Numbered from the stretch's first letter, positions 43,678 to 52,572 are shown. The stretch is DNA of 64,000 bases from Bacteroides graminisolvens DSM 19988 = JCM 15093 (GCF_000428125.1 NZ_ATZI01000001.1:310001-374000), one strand, 5' to 3'. The notes: generated by a model not told the origin, from the sequence alone. Translations and numbers: made by a program.

Positions 43678-45510
43678 ATGAAGGAGTTTTTTCAGTTAAT
43701 GAAACGTTTCGTTTCACCTTATAAGAGATATATAGGTTGGGCAGTTTTTTTAAATTTGCTTTCGGCTATATTCAATATTTTCTCTTTTACCTTGTTGATT
43801 CCTATTTTGCAGATTCTTTTCAAGATGGATAATAAGGTATATGAATTTATACCTTGGGATGCGGCAGTTGGACTAAAAGAGATCGCAATTAATAACTTTT
43901 ATTACTACGTTACTAATCTGATCATTGAGAATGGTCCTTCACTTACCTTGTTTTATCTAGGTTTGTTTCTGGCGTTTATGACGATGTTGAAAACGTCTTG
44001 TTACTTTGCATCATCAGCTGTAATGATTCCCTTGCGTACTGGTGTAGTGCGTGATATTCGTATTTTGGTGTATTCAAAAGTAATGAGTTTGCCGTTAGGT
44101 TTCTTCTCGGAAGAGCGCAAAGGTGATATCATGGCTCGAATGAGCGGTGACGTAGGCGAGGTGGAAAACTCTATAACGAGTTCCCTCGATATGCTTATCA
44201 AAAATCCGATATTAATTTTGATGTATTTTGGTACACTGGTGGTTACGAGCTGGCAATTGACTCTTTTTACCCTGATTGTATTACCTGCGATGGGATGGAT
44301 CATGGGAACAGTTGGCAAAAAGTTAAAAAGACAATCTCTTGAGGCACAAGCAAAGTGGAGTGATACGATGTCGCAATTAGAAGAAACCTTAGGTGGACTT
44401 CGTATTATTAAGGCATTTGTGGCAGAAAAAAAGATGACAGATCGCTTCACCAAATGCAGTAATGAGTTCCGTGATGCTATTAATAAAGTGGCTATGAGGC
44501 AAGCTCTGGCTCACCCGATGAGTGAATTGCTGGGTACAATATTGATTGTTATGGTTCTTTGGTTTGGAGGCTCATTAATTTTGAGCCAAAATTCTCCTAT
44601 CGATGCTCCGGCTTTTATCTTTTACATGGTTATTTTATATAGTGTTATTAATCCTCTGAAAGATTTTGCAAAGGCGGGCTATAATATTCCCAAAGGACTT
44701 GCTTCTATGGAGAGGGTAGATAAAATCTTGAAAGCCGAGAATAAGATATTGGAGCCCATTCACCCAAAACCACTGAATGAGTTGAAAGAACAGATTGAGT
44801 TCAAGGAGGTTTCTTTTAGTTATGACAATAATAGAGAGGTGCTTAAAAAGGTGAACCTGACTATACCCAAAGGGAAAACAGTTGCTTTGGTTGGACAATC
44901 GGGCTCCGGGAAATCGACTTTGGTTGATCTGTTACCACGTTATCACGATGTGCAAGAAGGATGTGTTACAATTGATAGTGTTGATATTAAAGATGTGCGG
45001 ATTGGTGATTTACGAGGATTGATAGGTAATGTTAATCAAGAGGCTATTTTATTTAATGATACTTTCTTTAATAATATTGCTTTTGGTGTGGAGCATGCAA
45101 CAATGGAACAGGTTATTGAAGCGGCGAAGATTGCTAATGCGCATGATTTTATTATGGAAAAAGAAGACGGATACAATACTAATATAGGCGATAGAGGAAG
45201 CAAACTTTCGGGAGGACAGCGTCAACGCATCAGTATTGCCCGAGCTATTTTGAAAAATCCGCCTATATTAATTCTCGATGAAGCCACCTCTGCGCTCGAT
45301 ACGGAGTCTGAACGTTTGGTTCAGGAAGCACTGGAAAGGTTGATGAAAACCAGAACGACTATTGCAATTGCTCACCGTCTTTCAACCATTAAGAATGCTG
45401 ATGAAATCTGCGTGGTTTATGAAGGTGAAATTGTAGAACGTGGTAAGCACGAAGAGCTTTTGGCATTGGACGGATATTATAAAAAGCTAAACGATATGCA
45501 AAGTCTGTAA
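43678..45510 (+). CDS. ABC transporter, permease-ATPase fusion, MsbA-like lipid/glycolipid flippase
   Basis: A 610-residue half-transporter with an N-terminal six-helix membrane domain and a C-terminal nucleotide-binding domain. Walker A is VGQSGSGKST (about residue 408), the signature is KLSGGQRQR (about 510), Walker B is PPILILDEATSALD, and the switch His is in AIAHRLST. As the last gene of the cluster it is a good candidate to flip the lipid-linked glycan or lipid A-core across the inner membrane. ATG at 43678 is the natural start; the 14-codon upstream extension overlaps the GT4 gene. The stop is only 9 bp from the convergent RNase H gene. Confidence 0.92.
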   Translation: MKEFFQLMKRFVSPYKRYIGWAVFLNLLSAIFNIFSFTLLIPILQILFKMDNKVYEFIPWDAAVGLKEIAINNFYYYVTNLIIENGPSLTLFYLGLFLAFMTMLKTSCYFASSAVMIPLRTGVVRDIRILVYSKVMSLPLGFFSEERKGDIMARMSGDVGEVENSITSSLDMLIKNPILILMYFGTLVVTSWQLTLFTLIVLPAMGWIMGTVGKKLKRQSLEAQAKWSDTMSQLEETLGGLRIIKAFVAEKKMTDRFTKCSNEFRDAINKVAMRQALAHPMSELLGTILIVMVLWFGGSLILSQNSPIDAPAFIFYMVILYSVINPLKDFAKAGYNIPKGLASMERVDKILKAENKILEPIHPKPLNELKEQIEFKEVSFSYDNNREVLKKVNLTIPKGKTVALVGQSGSGKSTLVDLLPRYHDVQEGCVTIDSVDIKDVRIGDLRGLIGNVNQEAILFNDTFFNNIAFGVEHATMEQVIEAAKIANAHDFIMEKEDGYNTNIGDRGSKLSGGQRQRISIARAILKNPPILILDEATSALDTESERLVQEALERLMKTRTTIAIAHRLSTIKNADEICVVYEGEIVERGKHEELLALDGYYKKLNDMQSL

Positions 45511-45519
45511 ACGGGTTTT

Positions 45520-46143
45520 TTATTTCCTTCCGAAATCAGCAGGTATTTCTCCCCATTCTTTGGTTTCCCATTTTAGGATAGGGGTGGAATACTTGTTTTC
45601 TTTGAGCCATTTTTCGGCGCGTTCTATGAGCTCAAAAAGATACTCAGTTTCTGATGTGCGTGGCAGTTTTGTTTTGCACTTTTTTTGTTTCACCCAACTA
45701 ATGGCATTGGCACTGTCACTGTACAGAGGCATATTGTATCCTTTTTGTTTAATTAATGCTAGTCCGTGCACAATGGCTAAAAACTCACCAATGTTATTGG
45801 TTCCTTTTAGCGGTCCAAAATGAAAGACTTCTTGTCGGCTTGCAATGTGAACGCCTCTGTATTCCATAGGACCAGGGTTGCCACTACAGGCTGCGTCAAC
45901 TGCAAGGGCATTATCGTTAACGGCTTCAGGCAAAGATGCTGATCTTGTTGCTGCTAACTTCTTCTTTTGTCCTATATAGGCGTAAGGTGATGAGCCCAAG
46001 GCGCGTTCGGCTTCCTCCAAGGAGTCGAATGATTTGTATTTTGCCCCCTCATATCCTTTCGTATGAAGCTGGCACTCATTCCACGTTTTGTAGATACCCG
46101 GTGTGCCACCGCTCCAAACTACATAATATTTTTGTTTGCCCAT
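45520..46143 (-). CDS. Ribonuclease H with N-terminal viroplasmin-like domain
   Basis: A 207-residue RNase HI-type enzyme that cuts RNA in RNA-DNA hybrids. The N-terminal domain (KYYVVWSGGTPGIYKTWNEC, YKSFDSLEEAERAL) is the caulimovirus viroplasmin / eukaryotic RNase H1 hybrid-binding type. The catalytic residues are Asp in ALAVDAACSGNPGP, Glu in NIGEFLAIVHGL, Asp in PLYSDSANAISWV, and the last Asp in EIPADFGRK. ATG at 46143 (MGKQKYYVVW) is the true start. It converges on the ABC transporter with 9 bp between. Confidence 0.92.
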   Translation of the reverse strand: MGKQKYYVVWSGGTPGIYKTWNECQLHTKGYEGAKYKSFDSLEEAERALGSSPYAYIGQKKKLAATRSASLPEAVNDNALAVDAACSGNPGPMEYRGVHIASRQEVFHFGPLKGTNNIGEFLAIVHGLALIKQKGYNMPLYSDSANAISWVKQKKCKTKLPRTSETEYLFELIERAEKWLKENKYSTPILKWETKEWGEIPADFGRK

Positions 46144-46218
46144 GTGAATTCGGTAGTTGATTATAGCTTTATTTGTATACAAAGGAACGAAAAAAATGAG
46201 ATAAACAATTTAACCCCG

Positions 46219-46566
46219 ATGCAAATCTTCTTTGTGAGAAAGAATTCGTTATGTGAAAAGATAACTCTTCACATGAAATTGACTTGTGATTATAGGGACC
46301 CTGATATTTCTCTGAATATGTTGGCTGCTTCACTTTGCACTAACCGCACCACACTGTCTTGCGCTTTGCATGAATTGGGATATGTGAGCTTTAGCGCTTA
46401 TATTAATTCATTACGTATTGAAGAGTTTATTCAACGGGTTCGTAGCAAAGAGTCTACAAATTATCAGGATATTTTTTACGATGTTGGTTTTCGTTCGCGC
46501 GCTACTGCTCTTAGAAATTTTAAACAATACACAGGAAAAACTCCGTCGGAATATTTCTCCAATTAA
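46219..46566 (+). CDS. Small AraC-type helix-turn-helix protein
   Basis: A 115-residue protein that is essentially only the AraC DNA-binding domain. It has a first helix-turn-helix near DISLNMLAASLCTNRTTLSCAL and a second near NYQDIFYDVGFRSRATALRNF, ending KQYTGKTPSEYFSN, the usual family end. No sensor domain is present, so it may work with a partner or be constitutive. ATG at 46219 is chosen; the frame is open upstream into the divergent RNase H gene. It is 75 bp from the RNase H start and upstream of the nitroreductase gene, which has its own promoter. Confidence 0.8.
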   Translation: MQIFFVRKNSLCEKITLHMKLTCDYRDPDISLNMLAASLCTNRTTLSCALHELGYVSFSAYINSLRIEEFIQRVRSKESTNYQDIFYDVGFRSRATALRNFKQYTGKTPSEYFSN

Positions 46567-46578
46567 TATCGGACGAGA

Positions 46579-46609
46579 TTTGCTACTTTAGGTTATAAAA
46601 GTATATTTG
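46579..46609 (+). promoter_or_regulatory. Sigma-ABfr promoter of the nitroreductase gene
   Basis: TTTG at 46579-46582 and TATATTTG at 46602-46609 with a 19-bp gap: an exact match to the consensus layout, 74 bp before the ATG. Confidence 0.75.
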
Positions 46610-46683
46610 GGGGTTGAACAAACCCTGTTTCGAGTTGTTTTTAAAAGAGAATAAAAAGACTGTAAAACCTAAATAAAGATATT

Positions 46684-47286
46684 ATGAGTAGATCTTTCGA
46701 AGAGGCGTTGATAAACAGAAGAAGTTATTACGCCATTAAAAACGAAACTCCAATTTCTGATTTGGAGATCGAGCACATTGTACATACAGCTGTAAAACAT
46801 GTTCCATCAGCGTTTAATTCGCAGTCGGCCCGATTGGTACTACTGCTGGGAGATAACCATAGAAAGTTGTGGGGTATAGTGAAGGATACTTTGAAGAAGA
46901 TGCTTTCAAGCGAGGCATATGCTCAGTCTGAAGCTAAAATTGATGGTTGTTTTTCATGTGGTTATGGTACTGTTTTGTTTTTTGAGGACGATTCTGTTGT
47001 AAAAGGTCTGCAGGATGCTTTCCCCGCTTATGCTACTAACTTCCCGGTGTGGTCCATGCATACTTCTGCAATGCATCAACTTGCAGTGTGGACGATGTTG
47101 GAAGATGCCGGTTTAGGCGCTTCGTTGCAACACTATAACCCTATTATTGATGAAGAAGTTGCGGCTACTTGGCATCTTCCGGCTTCTTGGAAACTTGTAG
47201 CTCAAATGCCGTTTGGATCTCCCGCGGGTGAACCAGGTCCAAAAGAATTTCAAACCTTGGAGACTCGGGTAAAAGTCTTTAAATAA
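46684..47286 (+). CDS. Nitroreductase family protein
   Basis: A 200-residue FMN-dependent oxidoreductase of the nitroreductase fold. The start FEEALINRRSYYAIKNETPIS contains the FMN-binding R-R-S-x-x motif. VKHVPSAFNSQSARLVLL and TMLEDAGLGASLQHYNP are family signatures, and GSPAGEPGPKEF is close to the usual C-terminal G-x-P loop. Members of this subgroup (YdgI/FMN reductase-like) reduce nitro compounds or quinones; the natural substrate is unknown. It has a strong promoter of its own. Confidence 0.9.
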   Translation: MSRSFEEALINRRSYYAIKNETPISDLEIEHIVHTAVKHVPSAFNSQSARLVLLLGDNHRKLWGIVKDTLKKMLSSEAYAQSEAKIDGCFSCGYGTVLFFEDDSVVKGLQDAFPAYATNFPVWSMHTSAMHQLAVWTMLEDAGLGASLQHYNPIIDEEVAATWHLPASWKLVAQMPFGSPAGEPGPKEFQTLETRVKVFK

Positions 47287-47385
47287 TAAGATAATACGGA
47301 TCATCGTGTTGCTGATTGAGCAGTCTTTTTGCCAAGTTTGTTAGCTTTTACTGTTCGTTTTATATAAGGATGTATTCAAATTGAT

Positions 47386-47393
47386 TACCTTTG
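47386..47393 (+). promoter_or_regulatory. -7 box for aroK
   Basis: TACCTTTG, 23 bp before the ATG; a TTTT run (ending at 47361) 24 bp upstream may serve as the -33 element. Confidence 0.5.
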
Positions 47394-47416
47394 CAACAAA
47401 CTTAATGTAGTGCAAC

Positions 47417-47950
47417 ATGATGATCCGTATTTTTTTAATTGGCTATATGGGAGCCGGTAAAACAACTTTAGGCAAAGCATTCGCAAAGAAATATAATCTT
47501 TCTTTTGTTGATTTAGATTGGTATATTGAAGAGCGCTTTCATAAAACAGTGCAAGAACTTTTTGCCGAAAGAGGTGAAGATGGTTTTCGCGAGCTGGAGC
47601 GTAACATGTTGCATGAAGTTGCCGACTTCGAAAATGTCATTATTTCAACTGGAGGAGGAGCACCTTGTTTTTTTGATAATATGGATTTCATGAATAAATC
47701 CGGAATTACTGTTTTTCTTAATGTAAAAGCTGAAATTCTTTTTCAACGTTTACGGGTAGCTAAACAACAACGCCCCATACTAAAAGGTAAGAGTGATGAT
47801 GAATTGTCTTCCTTTATTGTATCAGCCCTTCAGAATCGTGCTTCTTTTTACAATCAGGCGCAATATATATTCAATGCGGATGAATTGGAAGATTATCATC
47901 AGATAGAAAACTCTGTGATCCACTTGAGTAAGCTCATTGGTTTGGAATAA
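47417..47950 (+). CDS. aroK: Shikimate kinase
   Basis: A 177-residue kinase (EC 2.7.1.71) of aromatic amino-acid synthesis. Walker A is GYMGAGKTTLGKAF (residues 9-22), shikimate-binding Asp is in SFVDLDWYIEERF, STGGGAPCFFDN is the G-G-G loop, and the lid Arg is in QQRPILKGKSDDE. Length is normal. Two ATGs one codon apart begin the protein. Confidence 0.95.
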   Translation: MMIRIFLIGYMGAGKTTLGKAFAKKYNLSFVDLDWYIEERFHKTVQELFAERGEDGFRELERNMLHEVADFENVIISTGGGAPCFFDNMDFMNKSGITVFLNVKAEILFQRLRVAKQQRPILKGKSDDELSSFIVSALQNRASFYNQAQYIFNADELEDYHQIENSVIHLSKLIGLE

Positions 47951-48066
47951 ATATTTTTATAGATCGTATTTGAATTGCATTTTTATTAGTAGATGTCTGC
48001 TTAATACTGCTATAATAGTGCATTTCCCTTTCTTAATTAGCGTAAAAATGCAAAAAACGAAAGGTA

Positions 48067-48101
48067 TTTGATTGAATACTATATATTTATCCGTATTTTT
48101 G
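48067..48101 (+). promoter_or_regulatory. Promoter of speA
   Basis: TTTG at 48067-48070 and TATTTTTG at 48094-48101 with a 23-bp gap, 36 bp before the ATG. Confidence 0.55.
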
Positions 48102-48137
48102 CCCCATTATTCATAAATAACGACTGATAAATAGAAA

Positions 48138-50030
48138 ATGAGAAAATGGCGTATTGAAGATTCTGAGGAACTCTATAACATTACTGGTTGGGGTACTTCG
48201 TACTTTGGTATTAATTCGAAAGGACATGTTGTTGTAACACCTCGTAAAGACGGGGTGGGTGTTGATTTGAAAGAATTGATTGACGAGTTGCAGTTGAGAG
48301 ATGTTGCTTTGCCCATGTTGATACGTTTTCCTGATATTTTGGACAATCGTATTGAGAAAACGGCTCGTTGCTTCCAACAGGCTTCTGAAGAGTATGGTTA
48401 TAAAGCGCAAAACTTTATAATTTATCCGATTAAAGTGAATCAAATGCGTCCTGTAGTTGAAGAGATTATCAGTCACGGTAAAAAGTTCAATTTGGGACTA
48501 GAGGCAGGTTCTAAACCTGAGTTACATGCGGTAATAGCTGTAAATACAGATTCTGATTCCCTTATTATATGTAACGGTTACAAAGATGAGAGTTACATTG
48601 AGCTTGCACTGCTTGCTCAGAAAATGGGCAAACGAATTTTTTTAGTCGTTGAAAAACTTAACGAACTTCGTCTGATAGCAAAAATGGCGAAGCAGTTGAA
48701 TGTTTTACCTAATATTGGTATACGCATAAAGTTGGCTTCTTCCGGAAGTGGAAAATGGGAAGAATCGGGTGGAGATGCAAGTAAATTTGGATTAACTTCC
48801 AGTGAATTATTGGAGGCACTCGATTTTATGGAAAAAAAAGAGATGAAAGACTGCTTGAAGTTGATTCATTTTCATATAGGTAGTCAGGTTACTAAAATCC
48901 GTCGTATTAAAACTGCATTGAGAGAGGCTTCTCAGTTTTATGTGCAGCTTCATGCTATGGGATTTAATGTGGAGTTTGTTGATATTGGTGGTGGACTAGG
49001 CGTTGACTATGACGGAACAAGGTCGTCAAGTAGTGAAAGTAGTGTGAATTATTCTATTCAGGAATATGTAAACGATTCAATCTCTACTTTGGTTGATGCA
49101 AGTGATAAGAATGGTATCCCTCACCCAAATATTATAACAGAAAGTGGAAGGGCGTTAACCGCTCATCATTCAGTTCTTATCTTTGAGGTACTTGAAACGA
49201 CTTCACTTCCTGATTGGGATGAAGATGAAGAGATCACTGACAAAGATCATGAATTGGTTCAAGAATTATACAGTATATGGAATGCATTGAACCAAAATAA
49301 AATGCTTGAGGCATGGCACGATGCGCAACAGATCAGAGAAGAAGCACTTGACTTATTCAGTCACGGCATTGTTGATCTTAAGACTCGTGCACAAATTGAG
49401 AGATTATATTGGTCAATCACACGTGAAATTCACCAAATAGCTTCGGGGCTGAAACATGCTCCTGATGAATTTAGGGGACTGTCTAAATTGTTGGCTGATA
49501 AATACTTCTGTAACTTCTCGCTTTTTCAGTCGTTACCAGATTCATGGGCAATAGATCAGATATTTCCTATTATGCCTATTCATAGACTGGATGAACGGCC
49601 TGACAGGGCAGCTACTCTTCAAGATATAACTTGTGATTCGGATGGCAAGATTGCCAATTTTATCTCAACTAAAAATGTGTCGCATTACTTGCCGGTTCAT
49701 AGCTTAAAATCTAAGGATCCTTATTATATGGGTGTCTTTTTAGTTGGAGCTTATCAAGAAATTCTGGGCGATATGCATAACTTGTTTGGTGACACCAATG
49801 CAGTGCACGTTTCGGTAAGCGATAAAGGATATAATATTGAGCAGATTATTGATGGTGAAACAGTAGCTGAGGTATTGGATTATGTACAGTATAGCCCTAA
49901 AAAATTAGTGCGTACACTGGAAACATGGGTCACTAAATCTGTGAAAGAAGGTAGAATTACAGTAGAAGAAGGAAAAGAGTTCTTGTCGAATTATCGCTCC
50001 GGGCTGTATGGATACACTTATCTTGAATAA
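48138..50030 (+). CDS. speA: Biosynthetic arginine decarboxylase
   Basis: A 630-residue PLP enzyme (EC 4.1.1.19) converting arginine to agmatine for polyamine synthesis. The PLP Lys is in NFIIYPIKVNQMRPVVEEI (about residue 100). The start MRKWRIEDSEELYNITGWGT, LIHFHIGSQVTKIRRIKTA and VDIGGGLGVDYDGT are typical of the SpeA group, and NIITESGRALTAHHSVLIFEV carries a further PLP-site segment. Length matches E. coli SpeA. Its neighbour argB lies in arginine synthesis, but the genes are 108 bp apart. Confidence 0.96.
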   Translation: MRKWRIEDSEELYNITGWGTSYFGINSKGHVVVTPRKDGVGVDLKELIDELQLRDVALPMLIRFPDILDNRIEKTARCFQQASEEYGYKAQNFIIYPIKVNQMRPVVEEIISHGKKFNLGLEAGSKPELHAVIAVNTDSDSLIICNGYKDESYIELALLAQKMGKRIFLVVEKLNELRLIAKMAKQLNVLPNIGIRIKLASSGSGKWEESGGDASKFGLTSSELLEALDFMEKKEMKDCLKLIHFHIGSQVTKIRRIKTALREASQFYVQLHAMGFNVEFVDIGGGLGVDYDGTRSSSSESSVNYSIQEYVNDSISTLVDASDKNGIPHPNIITESGRALTAHHSVLIFEVLETTSLPDWDEDEEITDKDHELVQELYSIWNALNQNKMLEAWHDAQQIREEALDLFSHGIVDLKTRAQIERLYWSITREIHQIASGLKHAPDEFRGLSKLLADKYFCNFSLFQSLPDSWAIDQIFPIMPIHRLDERPDRAATLQDITCDSDGKIANFISTKNVSHYLPVHSLKSKDPYYMGVFLVGAYQEILGDMHNLFGDTNAVHVSVSDKGYNIEQIIDGETVAEVLDYVQYSPKKLVRTLETWVTKSVKEGRITVEEGKEFLSNYRSGLYGYTYLE

Positions 50031-50057
50031 TTAAAAGACAAATAAATAATCTAAAGA

Positions 50058-50076
50058 CGCATCACATGCGTTTTGT
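50058..50076 (+). terminator. Weak terminator-like hairpin after speA
   Basis: ACGCAT-CAC-ATGCGT forms a 6-bp stem followed by TTTTG. Small stem and short T-run, so only tentative. Confidence 0.4.
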
Positions 50077-50138
50077 AACTTTATAAAACTATTATGAAGA
50101 TGCAGAACGCATGTTTTTGCTTTTAATGACCTGAAAAA

Positions 50139-50912
50139 ATGAAAAAAAAACTCACCGTGATCAAAGTGGGAGGCAAAGTGGTTGAAGAGGAAAGCTCGCT
50201 TAATGCCTTATTGAATGATTTTACAAAATTAGAAGGGTGCAAAGTATTGGTCCATGGAGGCGGACGATCAGCGACAAAAATAGCTTCTCAATTGGGCATT
50301 GAAAGTCAAATGGTGAATGGCCGGCGAATTACCGATGTTGAAACTTTAAAAGTGGTGACAATGGTGTATGGCGGTTTGGTAAACAAGACTATTGTAGCAG
50401 GTTTGCAAGCCAGAGGTGTTAATGCATTGGGGCTAACTGGAGCAGATATGGATTTGATCAGATCGGTGAAGCGTCCTGTCAAAGACATTGATTATGGATA
50501 TGTGGGCGATGTCGAGAAGGTGGATGCGGTATCTCTAACAGAGCTACTTCGGAGTGAAGTTGTGCCTGTGATGGCGCCCCTTACGCATGATGGTAATGGG
50601 AATATGTTGAATACAAATGCTGATACCATTGCAGGAGAAGTTGCTAAAGCTCTTTCATCTGTTTTCGATGTGACTCTTATCTATTGCTTTGAGAAGAAGG
50701 GTGTTTTACGTGATGAAAATGATGATGATAGTGTAATTTCCTCTATTAATAGAGATGAGTTTAAGCAATATGTGTCAGAAGGAGTTATTCAAGGGGGAAT
50801 GATTCCTAAGCTGGAGAATGCTTTTGGTGCCATTGATGCAGGTGTTTCTCAAGTTGTAATTACCTTAGCATCAGCCATTAATGAATCTGATGGAACTCGA
50901 ATTAAAAAATAA
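50139..50912 (+). CDS. argB: N-acetylglutamate kinase (N-acyl-glutamate kinase)
   Basis: A 257-residue amino-acid kinase of arginine synthesis. The ATP site has TVIKVGGKVVEEESS and VLVHGGGRSATKIASQLG; the substrate Arg is in VNGRRITDVETLKVV; LTGADMDLI and MLNTNADTIAGEVAKAL complete the signature. Bacteroides use succinylated rather than acetylated intermediates in this pathway, so the real substrate may be N-succinylglutamate; this cannot be read here. The ECF sigma operon follows with its own promoter. Confidence 0.93.
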   Translation: MKKKLTVIKVGGKVVEEESSLNALLNDFTKLEGCKVLVHGGGRSATKIASQLGIESQMVNGRRITDVETLKVVTMVYGGLVNKTIVAGLQARGVNALGLTGADMDLIRSVKRPVKDIDYGYVGDVEKVDAVSLTELLRSEVVPVMAPLTHDGNGNMLNTNADTIAGEVAKALSSVFDVTLIYCFEKKGVLRDENDDDSVISSINRDEFKQYVSEGVIQGGMIPKLENAFGAIDAGVSQVVITLASAINESDGTRIKK

Positions 50913-50934
50913 TTCGAAAAAAAGTAGAGAGGAG

Positions 50935-50960
50935 TGTAACTTTTCAATTATGAACCCGTC
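50935..50960 (+). promoter_or_regulatory. ECF-type promoter of the sigma operon, probably autoregulated
   Basis: TGTAAC (50935-50940) and CGTC (50957-50960) are 16 bp apart, the usual layout of ECF sigma promoters (AAC at -35, CGT at -10). It is 12 bp before the sigma-factor ATG. A similar AAC-TTTT...CGTC signature precedes the head-GIN genes. Confidence 0.6.
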
Positions 50961-50972
50961 ATTATTATAGAG

Positions 50973-51482
50973 ATGCAAGAAATAAGCTTCCGTAACGACA
51001 TATTGCCATTGAAAGATAAACTCTTTCGGTTGGCGCTCCGGATAACTCTGGATAGAGCCGAAGCGGAAGATGTTGTGCAGGATACGATGATTCGGGTTTG
51101 GAATAAGCGTGAAGAGTGGTCTCAGTTTGAATCAATTGAAGCTTACTGTTTGGTCATTGCTCGGAATTTGGCGATTGATCGCAGTCAGAAGAAAGAGGCC
51201 CAGCATGTGGAACTGACTTCGGAAATGGAAGAAGCGAATGATGAATTAGGACCGTATGATCAATTGGTTATACAAGAGCGAATGGCAATAATTCATCGTC
51301 TTATAAATGAACTTCCTGAGAAACAACGTCTTATTATGCAACTTAGAGATATTGAAGGAGAATCATACAAAGAAATTGCAGATGTTTTGCATTTAACAGA
51401 GGAACAAGTTAAAGTAAACCTCTTTAGAGCAAGACAAAAAGTAAAACAAAGATATACGGAGATTGAAGGATATGGATTATAA
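50973..51482 (+). CDS. ECF-type RNA polymerase sigma factor
   Basis: A 169-residue sigma-70 family protein with regions 2 and 4 only. Region 2 is seen in DRAEAEDVVQDTMIRVWNKR and EAYCLVIARNLAIDRSQK. Region 4 is ELPEKQRLIMQLRDIEGESY with KEIADVLHLTEEQVKVNLFRAR. The next gene, which overlaps it by 11 bp, codes for a one-span membrane protein likely to be its anti-sigma factor. The stimulus is unknown. Confidence 0.93.
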   Translation: MQEISFRNDILPLKDKLFRLALRITLDRAEAEDVVQDTMIRVWNKREEWSQFESIEAYCLVIARNLAIDRSQKKEAQHVELTSEMEEANDELGPYDQLVIQERMAIIHRLINELPEKQRLIMQLRDIEGESYKEIADVLHLTEEQVKVNLFRARQKVKQRYTEIEGYGL

Positions 51483-51981
51483 GTATATAGAACAGCTTTT
51501 GGAGCAATATTGGCGTTGCGACACCTCTTTGATAGAGGAAGAACAACTGCGCTCGTTCTTTATGATGCATAAGGATATACCGGCACATTTGCTCAAGTAT
51601 AGAGATCTTTTTGTATATCAACAATTGCAACAGGAAGTTGGTTTGAGTACAGATTTTGATGCAAGGGTTCTTGCTGAAGTTGAAAAGCCTGTGGTTAGGG
51701 CTCGGAAGCTTACTCTGATAGGTCGTTTTATGCCTGTTCTTAAAGCTGCGGCTGTGATTGCGGTGATGGTGTCTTTGGGAAATGTAGCCCAGCATACTTT
51801 CTTTGGAAATGACCAGTTAGATTATAATTATGAAACATATCAGGATACATATGACGATCCGGAAGTTGCTTATAAAGAAGTTTCCTCTGCATTGATGATG
51901 CTATCCGAAGGGATTAATAAATCTCAAGAACAACATTTGGCTGATAGTGTAGATGCTAAAGTTGAGATGATTAAAGAATGA
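51472..51981 (+). CDS. Putative anti-sigma factor (single-span membrane protein)
   Basis: A 169-residue protein. The N-terminal cytoplasmic part (about 1-85, with YIEQLLEQYWRCDTSLIEEEQL) is followed by one hydrophobic span near residues 86-105 (VLKAAAVIAVMVSLGNVAQ) and a polar, acidic C-terminal part. The overlap with the sigma gene and membrane topology fit an anti-sigma factor, though no standard anti-sigma domain is recognisable. It overlaps the next gene by 4 bp (ATGA). Confidence 0.75.
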   Translation: MDYKYIEQLLEQYWRCDTSLIEEEQLRSFFMMHKDIPAHLLKYRDLFVYQQLQQEVGLSTDFDARVLAEVEKPVVRARKLTLIGRFMPVLKAAAVIAVMVSLGNVAQHTFFGNDQLDYNYETYQDTYDDPEVAYKEVSSALMMLSEGINKSQEQHLADSVDAKVEMIKE

Positions 51982-52460
51982 AACGATTTATATTAATAAA
52001 TACCTTATCGCTATTAGCGATGTTTGTTTCGGCTCAAGATTTTGCCAGTAGATTTTTGGCAGCACACAAATCGGATACTAATCTCTCTTGTGTGACAATT
52101 AGCCCCAAAATGATGGAGGAGATTTTGAAGAATGATGAGCAGAAAGACGAAGATGTATTGCAGATTATTGCTAATCTCAAAAGTATGCAAATGCTTTCTT
52201 CCAAGGTGAAAGGTAAATATTACTATGATGATGCATTGAAGGTAATGCATAAGAATTCAAATAGATTTGAGCCGTTTCTTTCTTTTAGTGACAAATCTGA
52301 AAATTGTCAGATTATGATCAGAAAGAAAAACGATGCAATAATAGAATTGGTAATGCTTATTCATGAAAATACTCACTTTACAGTGATAAATTTTACGGGG
52401 ACAATGAGTTCTGAATTTATCTCTAAGTTGGCAGGTTCTATGAAACAAAAGCATTCTTAA
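51978..52460 (+). CDS. DUF4252 exported protein
   Basis: A 160-residue protein with an N-terminal signal peptide (FILINTLSLLAMFVSAQ, likely cut before DFAS). The body, CVTISPKMMEEIL to IIELVMLIHENTHFTVINFTGTMSSEFISKL, fits the Bacteroidetes family DUF4252, of unknown function, often found next to ECF sigma genes. It is translationally coupled to the putative anti-sigma gene and is probably periplasmic or membrane-associated. Confidence 0.82.
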   Translation: MKRFILINTLSLLAMFVSAQDFASRFLAAHKSDTNLSCVTISPKMMEEILKNDEQKDEDVLQIIANLKSMQMLSSKVKGKYYYDDALKVMHKNSNRFEPFLSFSDKSENCQIMIRKKNDAIIELVMLIHENTHFTVINFTGTMSSEFISKLAGSMKQKHS

Positions 52461-52572
52461 AGATGTAACATTTTCATTTGCTTTAAATATAGTTAGTGTG
52501 CTTTATTAAAACAATTCGAAACTGTGAAGTTTCACCCCTCTCTAATTTTTGTAAATAACTAACTAAATAAAA

